Source: CAZAQK01 sp964535825
GTDB taxonomy: Bacteria > Pseudomonadota > Alphaproteobacteria > Rickettsiales > SXRF01
Length of the DNA: 64,000 bases
Assembly (NCBI GenBank): GCA_964535825.1
Contig: CAZHUC010000008.1
Span: 1 to 64,000, forward strand
Reading direction: 5' to 3'
The translations under genes and the position numbers were made by a program. How positions within the stretch are numbered: position 1 is the first letter of the stretch; the number at the start of each line of letters is the position of its first letter. The notes below the pieces were generated by a model that was not told where the DNA came from, searched no databases, and saw nothing but the letters and a program-made list of their open reading frames with translations. Of the stretch, positions 1-7,650 are shown piece by piece.

Positions 1-2
1 AA

Positions 3-1193
3 CTACTCAACGATCTTAGCTACGACGCCGGCGCCGACGGTACGGCCACCTTCGCGGATAGCGAAGCGTACGCCTTCTTCCATCGCGATCGGCGATATCA
101 GCGTTACTTCCATCGTCACGTTGTCGCCCGGCATCACCATCTCAACGCCATCTGGCAGGGTGATAGAGCCGGTTACGTCCGTGGTGCGGAAGTAGAACTG
201 TGGACGATAGTTGCTGAAGAATGCCGTGTGACGGCCGCCTTCTTCTTTCGTCAGTACATAGATCTCGCACTTGAACTTCGTGTGTGGGGTGATAGAGCCC
301 GGTTTGCAAAGCACCTGACCACGCTCAACTTCCTCACGCTTCGTACCACGCAGGAGAACGCCCACGTTGTCACCAGCACGACCTTCATCCAGAAGTTTGC
401 GGAACATTTCCACACCGGTACATACCGTTTTCTGGGTCGCTTTCAGACCAACGATCTCGATCTCTTCGTTCACTTTCACGATACCGCGTTCTACACGGCC
501 GGTCACTACAGTACCGCGGCCAGAGATAGAGAACACGTCCTCGATCGGCATCAGGAATGGTTTGTCGATCGGACGCTCTGGTTGCGGGATGTAAGAATCC
601 ACCGCATCCATCAGCTTCAGGATCGCGTTCTTGCCCAGTTCTTCGTTCTTGCCTTCAAGCGCAGCAAGTGCAGAACCGTGGATGATCGGTGTATCATCAC
701 CTGGGAATTTGTATTTGTTCAGGAGGTCACGAACTTCCATCTCAACGAGGTCGAGAAGTTCTTTGTCTTCCACCATGTCGCATTTGTTCAGGAATACCAC
801 GATCGCAGGAACACCTACCTGGCGAGCCAGAAGAATGTGTTCGCGGGTCTGTGGCATAGGACCGTCAGCGGCTGATACCACGAGGATCGCACCATCCATC
901 TGTGCCGCACCGGTGATCATGTTCTTCACATAGTCAGCGTGGCCCGGGCAGTCAACGTGCGCATAGTGGCGCTTCTCGGTCTCGTATTCAACGTGTGCCG
1001 TGTTGATGGTGATACCGCGTGCCTTCTCTTCAGGAGCAGCGTCGATGTCTGAGTATGAAGTGAATTTCGCTTTGCCCTGCTCAGCGAGGATCTTCGTGAT
1101 CGCTGCCGTCAATGACGTCTTGCCATGGTCAACGTGACCAATCGTGCCAATGTTGCAGTGCGGTTTATTACGTTCAAATTTTTCCTTCGTCAT
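3..1193 (-). CDS. tuf: Elongation factor Tu
   Basis: Translational GTPase that delivers aminoacyl-tRNA to the ribosomal A site in the cytoplasm. The 396-residue product has the normal family length. It shows the P-loop GHVDHGKT at residues 19-26, the G3 motif DCPGHAD near 81-87 and the G4 motif NKCD near 136-139, followed by the two beta-barrel domains. The stop codon TAG lies at the extreme left of the window, so the gene is complete. A Shine-Dalgarno-like AGGAG sits just upstream of the ATG. It follows tRNA-Gly and a small unknown gene on the same strand, which matches the common tRNA-tuf linkage. Identification is certain; whether a second tuf copy exists elsewhere cannot be seen. Confidence 0.98.
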   Translation of the reverse strand: MTKEKFERNKPHCNIGTIGHVDHGKTSLTAAITKILAEQGKAKFTSYSDIDAAPEEKARGITINTAHVEYETEKRHYAHVDCPGHADYVKNMITGAAQMDGAILVVSAADGPMPQTREHILLARQVGVPAIVVFLNKCDMVEDKELLDLVEMEVRDLLNKYKFPGDDTPIIHGSALAALEGKNEELGKNAILKLMDAVDSYIPQPERPIDKPFLMPIEDVFSISGRGTVVTGRVERGIVKVNEEIEIVGLKATQKTVCTGVEMFRKLLDEGRAGDNVGVLLRGTKREEVERGQVLCKPGSITPHTKFKCEIYVLTKEEGGRHTAFFSNYRPQFYFRTTDVTGSITLPDGVEMVMPGDNVTMEVTLISPIAMEEGVRFAIREGGRTVGAGVVAKIVE

Positions 1194-1215
1194 ATCAATG
1201 CTCCTTTAATTCAAT

Positions 1216-1500
1216 TTATTTAGTTTTGCCTGCGGCTGCGATCGCGGCAGCGCGCTCTGCTGCCGGAAATTTAGCAACAAGTTTGTTTAAGTTGATCTGT
1301 TGACGATCCTGTACATCGCCTTCTAATACACCGTCACCTTGCAACGCTCCCTTATGAATGCCAATTCTTTGGAGTTCATCTTGCAGTTCAGGCGTCAACG
1401 GTACAACCGTGCCTATGGAAACAGCGGCCGCTTCCGTAATTCTTGCATCCGTGTATCCGGTTCTGTCTAAAACCTGCTGTGCTTGTATGGGCGTCATCAT
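1216..1500 (-). CDS. Small hypothetical protein between tRNA-Gly and tuf
   Basis: About 94 residues with no family I recognise. The reading frame offers GTG and two ATG starts in a row (1503, 1500, 1497), and a GAGG motif directly upstream favours one of the ATGs. The protein is rich in Ala, Gln and Leu. It has a UBA-like feel at its N terminus (TPIQAQQVLDRTGYTDARI) and an Ala-rich C terminus ending in GKTK. It lies 22 bp upstream of tuf on the same strand and downstream of tRNA-Gly, so it is probably co-transcribed with both. It could be a real conserved small protein or a leader ORF. Codon use looks normal for the region, which favours a real gene. Confidence 0.55.
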   Translation of the reverse strand: MMTPIQAQQVLDRTGYTDARITEAAAVSIGTVVPLTPELQDELQRIGIHKGALQGDGVLEGDVQDRQQINLNKLVAKFPAAERAAAIAAAGKTK

Positions 1501-1569
1501 CACCTCATTAAATTCGTTACCGCCGCCGTTATTAGGCGGGAAGTGATGTAAAGTCTAGCGGAATTTGAA

Positions 1570-1643
1570 TGGAGCGGGTGAAGGGAATCGAACCCTCATA
1601 GCCAGCTTGGAAGGCTGGAGCTTTACCACTAAGCTACACCCGC
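1570..1643 (-). tRNA. tRNA-Gly (anticodon TCC)
   Basis: Read on the minus strand, the 74-nt sequence folds as a tRNA. The acceptor stem is GCGGGTG paired with CACCCGC. The anticodon stem CCAGC/GCTGG encloses the loop CTTCCAA, giving anticodon TCC. The T loop GGTTCGATTCC is canonical, and the 3' CCA is encoded. It lies upstream of tuf on the same strand, behind a promoter-like sequence. Confidence 0.97.
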
Positions 1644-1666
1644 GCTCCTTGTCAAAGAGGCTCGGT

Positions 1667-1693
1667 TCTATAATGCCGCACCATCACGGTCAA
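1667..1693 (-). promoter_or_regulatory. Putative promoter of the tRNA-Gly/tuf unit
   Basis: On the minus strand a CTTGAC-type -35 (TTGACC at 1688-1693) and a -10 TATAGA (1667-1672) are separated by 15 bp, with the tRNA 5' end 23 bp further on. The spacer is short for sigma70. However, the tRNA-Tyr gene in this window has the same arrangement and spacing, which supports both calls. Confidence 0.5.
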
Positions 1694-1704
1694 GCACCAG
1701 AACA

Positions 1705-2241
1705 TCAGCGCACATTATTTTGCGCCATGGAAGCTGCTATCCTGCGCTCCAGCTCAATGGCCTGAAGGTCATTTCTAAGGCTTGCCTTGCCGCCCAGCTG
1801 TATCGCCGCCAGCACATCCTTTTTTGCCTGATCGAACTGGTACAGCAACCTGAGCGCAAGGCTACGATTATAATACCCATCCGGATCACGCGGACTAACG
1901 CGTATACTATCATTGGCAAGCGATAGTGCGGCCCGTGCATCGGCATCTACCCCACGGGAATTGCGCTGTTCGCGACGCACCACACCACGGTGCAGATAGG
2001 CCTGTATATTTGAATTATCTTGAGCAATCGCCTGTGTATACAGAGCTTCTGCGCCTGCGTAATCACCCTTGATAAGGCTCTGTTGGGCCTTGAACACTAA
2101 CTTCTGCGATTCATTGAGGGTTGGCCTGGCCTTACGCGGCTGGCTTACAGTGGCGTTTTGCATACGCGTAGCAAAGCCGTGCTGCGCGTGGGCAGCTAGC
2201 GGCATCATAATAACAAGAAAAGCCAGCAAAAAATGTTTCAT
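1705..2241 (-). CDS. Exported TPR-repeat protein
   Basis: The 178-residue product begins with a clear signal peptide: Lys-His, a hydrophobic stretch (FLLAFLVIMMPLA) and a likely cleavage after AHA at about residue 19. Two to three tetratricopeptide-like helices follow, about 50-160. They include the segments SLIKGDYAGAEALYTQAIAQ and DPDGYYNRSLALRLLYQFDQ, which carry the spaced small and aromatic residues typical of TPRs. It is presumably a periplasmic scaffold for protein-protein contacts; no specific partner can be inferred. It lies between the tRNA-Gly promoter and the divergent hmgA, so it is transcribed toward the tRNA. Confidence 0.8.
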   Translation of the reverse strand: MKHFLLAFLVIMMPLAAHAQHGFATRMQNATVSQPRKARPTLNESQKLVFKAQQSLIKGDYAGAEALYTQAIAQDNSNIQAYLHRGVVRREQRNSRGVDADARAALSLANDSIRVSPRDPDGYYNRSLALRLLYQFDQAKKDVLAAIQLGGKASLRNDLQAIELERRIAASMAQNNVR

Positions 2242-2367
2242 AAACAGTGGTAGATTACGCCTGATATTTGATATTCGTCAATGGGATTAAGCGCATAGGC
2301 GTATATTGTGTTTCGCAAATCCTATGCTATTATGCGCCTCCAAGCTGCAGGAACTAAGGAAATATCC

Positions 2368-3708
2368 ATGTCCGGACACTCCGCCAAAAAACTACAGGAC
2401 CGCCCCATGAACGCCTATGACACCGAGCATTATTTTAACGGTTTTGGAAACCATTACTCTAGCGAAGCCGTAGCGGGCATATTACCTGTTGGCCGCAACT
2501 CACCACAACAAGTGGCCAAAGGCCTGTATGCTGAACAATTCTCAGGTACTGCTTTTACTGCGCCGCGTAACGAGAATAAACGTACATGGATGTATCGCAT
2601 CTGCCCGACCACGGCACACACCGCCTTCAAGCGTATGGATAATGGATTGCTCAGGAGTGCACCTTTTAATGAAATGGAAACACCGGCCAACCGTCTGCGC
2701 TGGGATGCCATTGATATACCAGGCAAGCCTACTGACTTTATCGATAGTCTTATTACCATGGGTGGCAATGGCGATGCAGAGGCCGGCACGGGTGTTGGCA
2801 TTCATATGTATGCCTGCAATCAATCCATGAAAGACCGTGTGTTCTTCAATGCCGATGGCGAAATGCTCTTCGTGCCACAACTTGGCGTGATCAGGATCTG
2901 CTCAGAACTTGGCATACTGGACATTACTCCCGGCGAGATCGCAGTGATGCCGCGCGGCATGCGCTTCCGTGTTGAACTGCCTGAGAAAGCAGCGCGTGGC
3001 TATATATTGGAAAATTACGGCGCAGCGTTCAGATTGCCGGATCTTGGACCGATCGGCGCGAATGGCCTGGCCAATCCGCGCGACTTCCTTACCCCTAAAG
3101 CATGGTTCGAGGACAAAGCGGCAAAAACACAGGTCGTGCAGAAATTCTGTGGCAATCTGTGGGCAGTAGAGATTCCTCACTCACCGCTGGATGTGGTGGC
3201 GTGGCACGGTAATCTTGCGCCGTACAAATATAATCTGGCGCACTTCAATACTATCGGCACGATCAGTTTTGACCATCCTGATCCATCTATCTTTACTGTA
3301 CTCACTTCACCCAGCGAGATACCAGGTACAGCCAATGCTGATTTCGTAATTTTCCCGCCACGCTGGATGGTGGGCGAGGATACGTTCCGCCCGCCCTATT
3401 TCCATCGCAACGTGATGAGTGAGTTCATGGGCCTTATCCATGGCATTTACGATGCCAAGGAAGGCGGCGGTTTTGTGCCGGGTGGCGCCAGCCTGCATAA
3501 CCGCATGTCCGGCCACGGCCCGGATGCGGACAGCTTTGAAAAAGCTACCAAAGCAGAGCTTAAACCTCACAAGATCGACCAGACACTGGCCTTCATGTTC
3601 GAGACACGCTTTGTCATAAAACCCACAAAATTCGCTATGGAAACCCCTGCCCTGCAAAAGGATTATGACAGTTGCTGGAAGGGCTTTAACCGCGGATTCA
3701 AAGGTTAA
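2368..3708 (+). CDS. hmgA: Homogentisate 1,2-dioxygenase
   Basis: Non-heme Fe(II) enzyme that opens the ring of homogentisate to maleylacetoacetate in tyrosine and phenylalanine breakdown. From the ATG at 2368 the protein has 446 residues, close to the family size. The N-terminal block contains FGNHYSSEA. The metal-binding region FRPPYFHRN...SEFMGLIHG...GGASLHNRMSGHGPDAD holds the His, Glu and His ligands known from the human enzyme. The start at 2368 is chosen because AAGGA lies about 7 bases upstream. A later ATG at 2407, also with an AGGA, would give 433 residues. The frame stays open upstream to 2308, but that part looks non-coding. No other tyrosine-catabolic genes (hpd, maiA, fahA) are in the window. 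Confidence 0.96.
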   Translation: MSGHSAKKLQDRPMNAYDTEHYFNGFGNHYSSEAVAGILPVGRNSPQQVAKGLYAEQFSGTAFTAPRNENKRTWMYRICPTTAHTAFKRMDNGLLRSAPFNEMETPANRLRWDAIDIPGKPTDFIDSLITMGGNGDAEAGTGVGIHMYACNQSMKDRVFFNADGEMLFVPQLGVIRICSELGILDITPGEIAVMPRGMRFRVELPEKAARGYILENYGAAFRLPDLGPIGANGLANPRDFLTPKAWFEDKAAKTQVVQKFCGNLWAVEIPHSPLDVVAWHGNLAPYKYNLAHFNTIGTISFDHPDPSIFTVLTSPSEIPGTANADFVIFPPRWMVGEDTFRPPYFHRNVMSEFMGLIHGIYDAKEGGGFVPGGASLHNRMSGHGPDADSFEKATKAELKPHKIDQTLAFMFETRFVIKPTKFAMETPALQKDYDSCWKGFNRGFKG

Positions 3709-3750
3709 ATTCAATATTATTTAATGATTTCTGTGCAACACTGAGCTGTT

Positions 3751-5775
3751 ATGCCCCAGCCTGACGCGCTTACACCTGCTCACTTCAAGCCTGATTGGCT
3801 TAACCGGTCAGACGTTGTGAAGCTCACCCAAATATTCCGATCCGCGAACATCCGGTTTTTATTCTTCGGTGGCGGCCTGCGCGACACCATCATCGGCATG
3901 TGTGCCCCCGGAGATATTGACCTATATGCCGCCGCCTCGCCTGAGATCATAAAAGATGCCCTTGATAAGGCAGGCATCGCTTCCACCGTTGGCGGATATG
4001 GCAAAGTCATCGCCGATGTGGATGGATGTTCGTTCGATATTATCCCGTGGCTTGATCCTGATTTTTTAAGCGACGATGTGCAAACATCGCGGGAAGCCAT
4101 ACGTCGCAAAGCTATTTACTGTGATTTTACCATGAATAGCCTCTTTCTTACACCTGACGGTGAAGTGTACGATTTCTTCGGTGGCGTGAAAGACCTTTTG
4201 AATGGACGCGTTCATTTCAATGTCGACCCCAATGATTCCATCCCTCGTAAACCGCCGGAGATAATTCGTTTCTTCCGATTCCATGCATGGTATGGCAATG
4301 GCGCACCGGATGCATACACCGTACAAGCCTGCAAAAAGCTGGCATATCTTCTGCCACACTGCACCGTGGCCAATGGCAACCTTTTCAACATGCACCGCGA
4401 GATGGCGCGGCTGCTGGATGCGCCCAAGCCATATAACACCATCACAACCATGCATCAGAACGGTATTCTGGATCATGCGTGCGGCTTTCCGGTAGAGTGC
4501 CTGAAGCCACTGCAAATTCTTGAATCACTGGAAACCAAGTATGGTGTGCGTTGTGATTATACGTTCCGCCTGTGTGCATTATTGCTCGGCAGTTCGCTTG
4601 ATCCTGCCTCTGCATTGAAAAAGACCAGCGAGTTCCTCTCTCTGCCTGATGATGTAGCGCTCAAGATCAGGACCATGCTCGGATTGCTCGACTACATGCA
4701 TACAGACACGATCTCGCCTGTTCACCATATCTTGCAGGCAGCACTTAGTGATGAAGCCTTCCAAAAACTTATCCTGTTGCACTGTGCCCGCAAAAAAACT
4801 TTGGCGGCTGCGCATCAAAGCTATGAATCCATCATGCCACTTTGTCTGCTGGATAGTGACGCGTTTGAAGACATGCTCAGTGATTGCATAAATCATTATG
4901 TATTGGCTTATCCACAAAACCCAGAGCTTGCGTTTACATTGGTTGAGTTATCAATAGTACTTATCATCATCGGATTGATCACCAGTTCCATACTGGTAGG
5001 TCGCGATCTGATCCATACCAGCGAATTGCGCGCCACTGTGTCACAACTCGAGCGCTATAACACCGCTACCAATGCATTCCGCCTGAAATATAACTGCCTG
5101 CCCGGCGACTGCCATAATGCCCGCGAACTGGGTCTGGTGTCACCGGGACATGTTGCGATTGGGGATGGCGACAACAGGGTTGGAGTATGGGGAGCGAACT
5201 CTTTTGGACTTTATGAACTTAATGATTTCTGGGAACATTTGCGCAATGCGAACTTGATTAAGGAAGAAACTTCTTCAGTAATGCGCGGGAATGGAAGTGT
5301 TGTGAATTCACTGAATGCGCCGGCACTTGCCGCCCGCGTTGCCTCACCTAGTAATTCTGTCGCTGCAGGTGTTGGGATATTCCCTGGCTATTATCTGGGG
5401 TTTGGTCCTGAGCCCAGACCGCAAGTGGCGCGTGATGCTCATTATTTTTGGATCACCAGCTCCAGTGTTAGTGATCTGCACGGCGCGGCAGCGTTACCCC
5501 CTGCCGATGCATATTTCATTGACCAGAAGTCAGACGATGGCCTGCCACTGAGTGGTGCGGTACAGGCTGTAGGCGACTTCGCTTCGGACTGGTTTGGCCC
5601 AACGCTATCAGCTGACGGTGTAGGAAATTTTGCAGGCGGGGAAGGAAGTGCCAACTGCGTAAATAACAGTGTTACACCAAATCAGTATAACATCAAGTCA
5701 ACCGCATCGACAGATCCCGACTGCGCAGGTGTAACCTGCAGCCGCTGCGGCACGATACACAAAACCTCGTTTTAA
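3751..5775 (+). CDS. tRNA nucleotidyltransferase-like domain fused to a type IV prepilin-like domain
   Basis: One open frame of 674 residues joins two unrelated modules. Residues about 30-180 are a class II poly(A) polymerase/CCA-enzyme head: GGGLRD at 40-45, the metal-binding pair Asp55 and Asp57 in GDIDL, DFTMNSLFL, and DFFGG followed by an EIIRFFRFHAWYG segment. The helical body runs to about 370. At 391-401 the chain enters PELA-FTLVELS, a textbook prepilin cleavage/methylation site: Ala394 at -1, Phe395 at +1 and Glu399 at +5. A hydrophobic helix (IVLIIIGLITSSIL) and a roughly 260-residue Cys-containing globular tail follow. No frameshift is visible at the junction. An in-frame ATG at 4873 (Met375) could start a separate prepilin with a 20-residue leader, though only a weak GAAG precedes it. 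A separate canonical cca gene lies at 24217-25425, so this copy is not the housekeeping CCA enzyme. It sits between hmgA and tRNA-Tyr. Domain calls are firm; the function of the fusion is unknown. Confidence 0.8.
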   Translation: MPQPDALTPAHFKPDWLNRSDVVKLTQIFRSANIRFLFFGGGLRDTIIGMCAPGDIDLYAAASPEIIKDALDKAGIASTVGGYGKVIADVDGCSFDIIPWLDPDFLSDDVQTSREAIRRKAIYCDFTMNSLFLTPDGEVYDFFGGVKDLLNGRVHFNVDPNDSIPRKPPEIIRFFRFHAWYGNGAPDAYTVQACKKLAYLLPHCTVANGNLFNMHREMARLLDAPKPYNTITTMHQNGILDHACGFPVECLKPLQILESLETKYGVRCDYTFRLCALLLGSSLDPASALKKTSEFLSLPDDVALKIRTMLGLLDYMHTDTISPVHHILQAALSDEAFQKLILLHCARKKTLAAAHQSYESIMPLCLLDSDAFEDMLSDCINHYVLAYPQNPELAFTLVELSIVLIIIGLITSSILVGRDLIHTSELRATVSQLERYNTATNAFRLKYNCLPGDCHNARELGLVSPGHVAIGDGDNRVGVWGANSFGLYELNDFWEHLRNANLIKEETSSVMRGNGSVVNSLNAPALAARVASPSNSVAAGVGIFPGYYLGFGPEPRPQVARDAHYFWITSSSVSDLHGAAALPPADAYFIDQKSDDGLPLSGAVQAVGDFASDWFGPTLSADGVGNFAGGEGSANCVNNSVTPNQYNIKSTASTDPDCAGVTCSRCGTIHKTSF

Positions 5776-5790
5776 TGGATACGATGTAAG

Positions 5791-5876
5791 TGGTGGAGGA
5801 GGCTGGATTTGAACCAGCGAACGCTTACGCGGGCAGATTTACAGTCTGCTGCCATTGACCACTCGGCCACTCCTCC
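5791..5876 (-). tRNA. tRNA-Tyr (anticodon GTA)
   Basis: The 86-nt minus-strand sequence has an acceptor stem GGAGGAG/CTCCTCC, an anticodon stem GCAGA/TCTGC with loop CTGTAAA (anticodon GTA), a long variable arm expected for bacterial tRNA-Tyr, a T loop GGTTCAAATCC and an encoded CCA. It is separated from tRNA-Gly, often its close neighbour upstream of tuf, by about 4.1 kb of protein genes. Confidence 0.97.
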
Positions 5877-5896
5877 ACACAGGCAAGGGTGTCTGA

Positions 5897-5923
5897 GGTA
5901 TAGGAAGCCTCTGGCAAAGTCAA
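5897..5923 (-). promoter_or_regulatory. Putative promoter of tRNA-Tyr
   Basis: On the minus strand TTGACT (5918-5923, preceded by C to give CTTGAC) and TATACC (5897-5902) are separated by 15 bp. The tRNA 5' end follows 20 bp downstream. The architecture is the same as for the tRNA-Gly promoter. Confidence 0.5.
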
Positions 5924-6034
5924 GGCCATTTCCCGGCAATACCGGGCACAAACAGGCCTATTTATCGTATATTTATCAAATAATTGCTATTTACGCAGCC
6001 TTGCGGTAAAATAGTAAGCTCTTTAGGAGCTCTT

Positions 6035-6355
6035 ATGTATTCCATTCTGGCATTTGCAGTTACGCTCTTGCAACTGGCCGTAGTTACTACGGCTATCGCC
6101 ATCAATCGTTTGGATCTGATCGGCAGCTTCATTGTCTATGGCTCTCCTATCTATCTGATCACCCATATTTATGATCTGAATCCTTTCGTAACAGGAAAAC
6201 ATCTTAGCTATTTCCTGATCTTTTCTTTCCACACATTCAAATATTTCTTCCTGGCGCGTGCCTACTTCACAGAAGACGAGAATGTTCCGCGCAGCACTGC
6301 ACTGGTGATGGAGATCATGTATCTCTTCATGTGCGGTTATTATATGGAATATTAG
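6035..6355 (+). CDS. Small membrane protein of unknown function
   Basis: The ATG at 6035 is preceded by AGGAGC at a good distance and gives 106 residues. The chain is strongly hydrophobic, with three to four probable membrane segments: about 2-22 (ILAFAVTLLQLAVVTTAI), 28-46, 56-74 and 88-106. I recognise no family. It ends 2 bp before the stop of the convergent MHS transporter gene. An upstream in-frame ATG at 5984 is rejected because it lacks a ribosome binding site and extends toward the tRNA-Tyr promoter. Confidence 0.65.
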   Translation: MYSILAFAVTLLQLAVVTTAIAINRLDLIGSFIVYGSPIYLITHIYDLNPFVTGKHLSYFLIFSFHTFKYFFLARAYFTEDENVPRSTALVMEIMYLFMCGYYMEY

Positions 6356-6357
6356 AT

Positions 6358-7614
6358 CTAACGCAGCGCCTCGCGGAAGCGATCCTTGTAAAAATACAAC
6401 GCGATGAGCGCCACGATCTCACAGGCGATGACATAATAGGCTATGGATGCATAGTCACCGGTGGCTTTTATCAGCCATTCACAAACGAACGGCGCTGTGC
6501 CGCCAAAAACCGCCGCGCTGATATTATAGGAGATCGCCATCCCGGTATAACGCACGGAGGTCGGGAATAACTCCACCAACAACGCCGCCACCGGACCAAG
6601 ATAAAAACCTAGCACAAACGCAAAGATGGCCTGCGTCAGGCCGATGGTGAACACATCGCCCCCAACCGTAAAGTTGCTAAATAATGGATAGGTCATCAGT
6701 GCAATGATAATAGAAGCCGTCACCATCACGCGTTTGCGGCCATACCGGTCAGAAAGCCATGCCGCAGGATAATACGCAACCATCATCAGGAAGATATTGA
6801 TAACGTTGAACCACAGCGCATTATCCATACTCACGCCCAGTTGTTTGTGTGAGAAGCTGATGAAATAAATAGCCGTCAGATAGAAAGGCATGGTTACTGC
6901 GATATAGATCGTGAACCCTTGCAAGATCTCCCATGGATGTTCGCGCACAGCCTGCTTCAATGGCTGCTTGGCAAGCTGGCCATTTTGTTTGGCTTCCTCA
7001 TATACCGGGCTTTCATGGCAGTGCGTGCGGATATAAAACCCGATGAGGCCGATAGCAACACCCATCAAGAACGGAATGCGCCAGCCCCATGCCTCGAAGG
7101 CTTCCTTGCCAAGGTACGCCATGAATCCCTGTGTTACCAGCAGGCCGAACAGGAATCCGATATTCAAACTGATGAGCGAGGCAGACCCCGCCACGCCACG
7201 TTTGTTCGGCGGCGCATGTTCAACAATGTAGGTAATAGAACCGGAAAATTCTCCGCCCAGCGACAAGCCCTGCAACAGGCGTATCAGGGTAAGCAATATA
7301 GGTGCGAGAATGCCGATCTCCGCATAGGTGGGAAGCAGGCCGATACAGCCTGTAGGTATCGCCATCATCAGCACCGCGATCACCATGGCGCGTTTGCGCC
7401 CATAGGTGTCACCTATCCAGCCGAACAGCACCGCACCCACCGGGCGGATGATAAAACCTGCGGCAAATACGCCGTAAGTAGCAAGCAGTGCGACCGTTGG
7501 ATCGCCCTCAGGAAAAAATAATTTGGACAGAAGCCAGGCCATCTGGCCGTAGAGTGCGTAATCATACCACTCGAGGCCATTACCGATCATTCCGGAGACG
7601 ACAACTTTTTTCAT
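6358..7614 (-). CDS. MFS transporter, metabolite:H+ symporter (ProP/KgtP-like) family
   Basis: Inner-membrane secondary transporter of 418 residues with 12 predicted membrane helices. Family marks are the N-terminal GNGLEWYDYALYG; the loop 2-3 motif GWIGDTYGRKRAM, the major facilitator signature; RLLQGLSLGGEFSGS in helix 4; and a second DRYGRKRVM after helix 8. These match the metabolite:H+ symporter group that includes ProP (proline/betaine), KgtP and citrate carriers. The substrate cannot be read from sequence; an osmolyte or dicarboxylate is likely. It stands alone, convergent with a small membrane protein and separate from rlmN by 36 bp. Confidence 0.9.
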   Translation of the reverse strand: MKKVVVSGMIGNGLEWYDYALYGQMAWLLSKLFFPEGDPTVALLATYGVFAAGFIIRPVGAVLFGWIGDTYGRKRAMVIAVLMMAIPTGCIGLLPTYAEIGILAPILLTLIRLLQGLSLGGEFSGSITYIVEHAPPNKRGVAGSASLISLNIGFLFGLLVTQGFMAYLGKEAFEAWGWRIPFLMGVAIGLIGFYIRTHCHESPVYEEAKQNGQLAKQPLKQAVREHPWEILQGFTIYIAVTMPFYLTAIYFISFSHKQLGVSMDNALWFNVINIFLMMVAYYPAAWLSDRYGRKRVMVTASIIIALMTYPLFSNFTVGGDVFTIGLTQAIFAFVLGFYLGPVAALLVELFPTSVRYTGMAISYNISAAVFGGTAPFVCEWLIKATGDYASIAYYVIACEIVALIALYFYKDRFREALR

Positions 7615-7650
7615 GACTTAAGCTGTAGCCGATTGAATAATAAAAGGCAA

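Noticed and set aside
228..875. 215-residue plus-strand ORF opposite tuf
   Set aside because: It is the antisense of the highly conserved tuf gene, with no ribosome site or domain.
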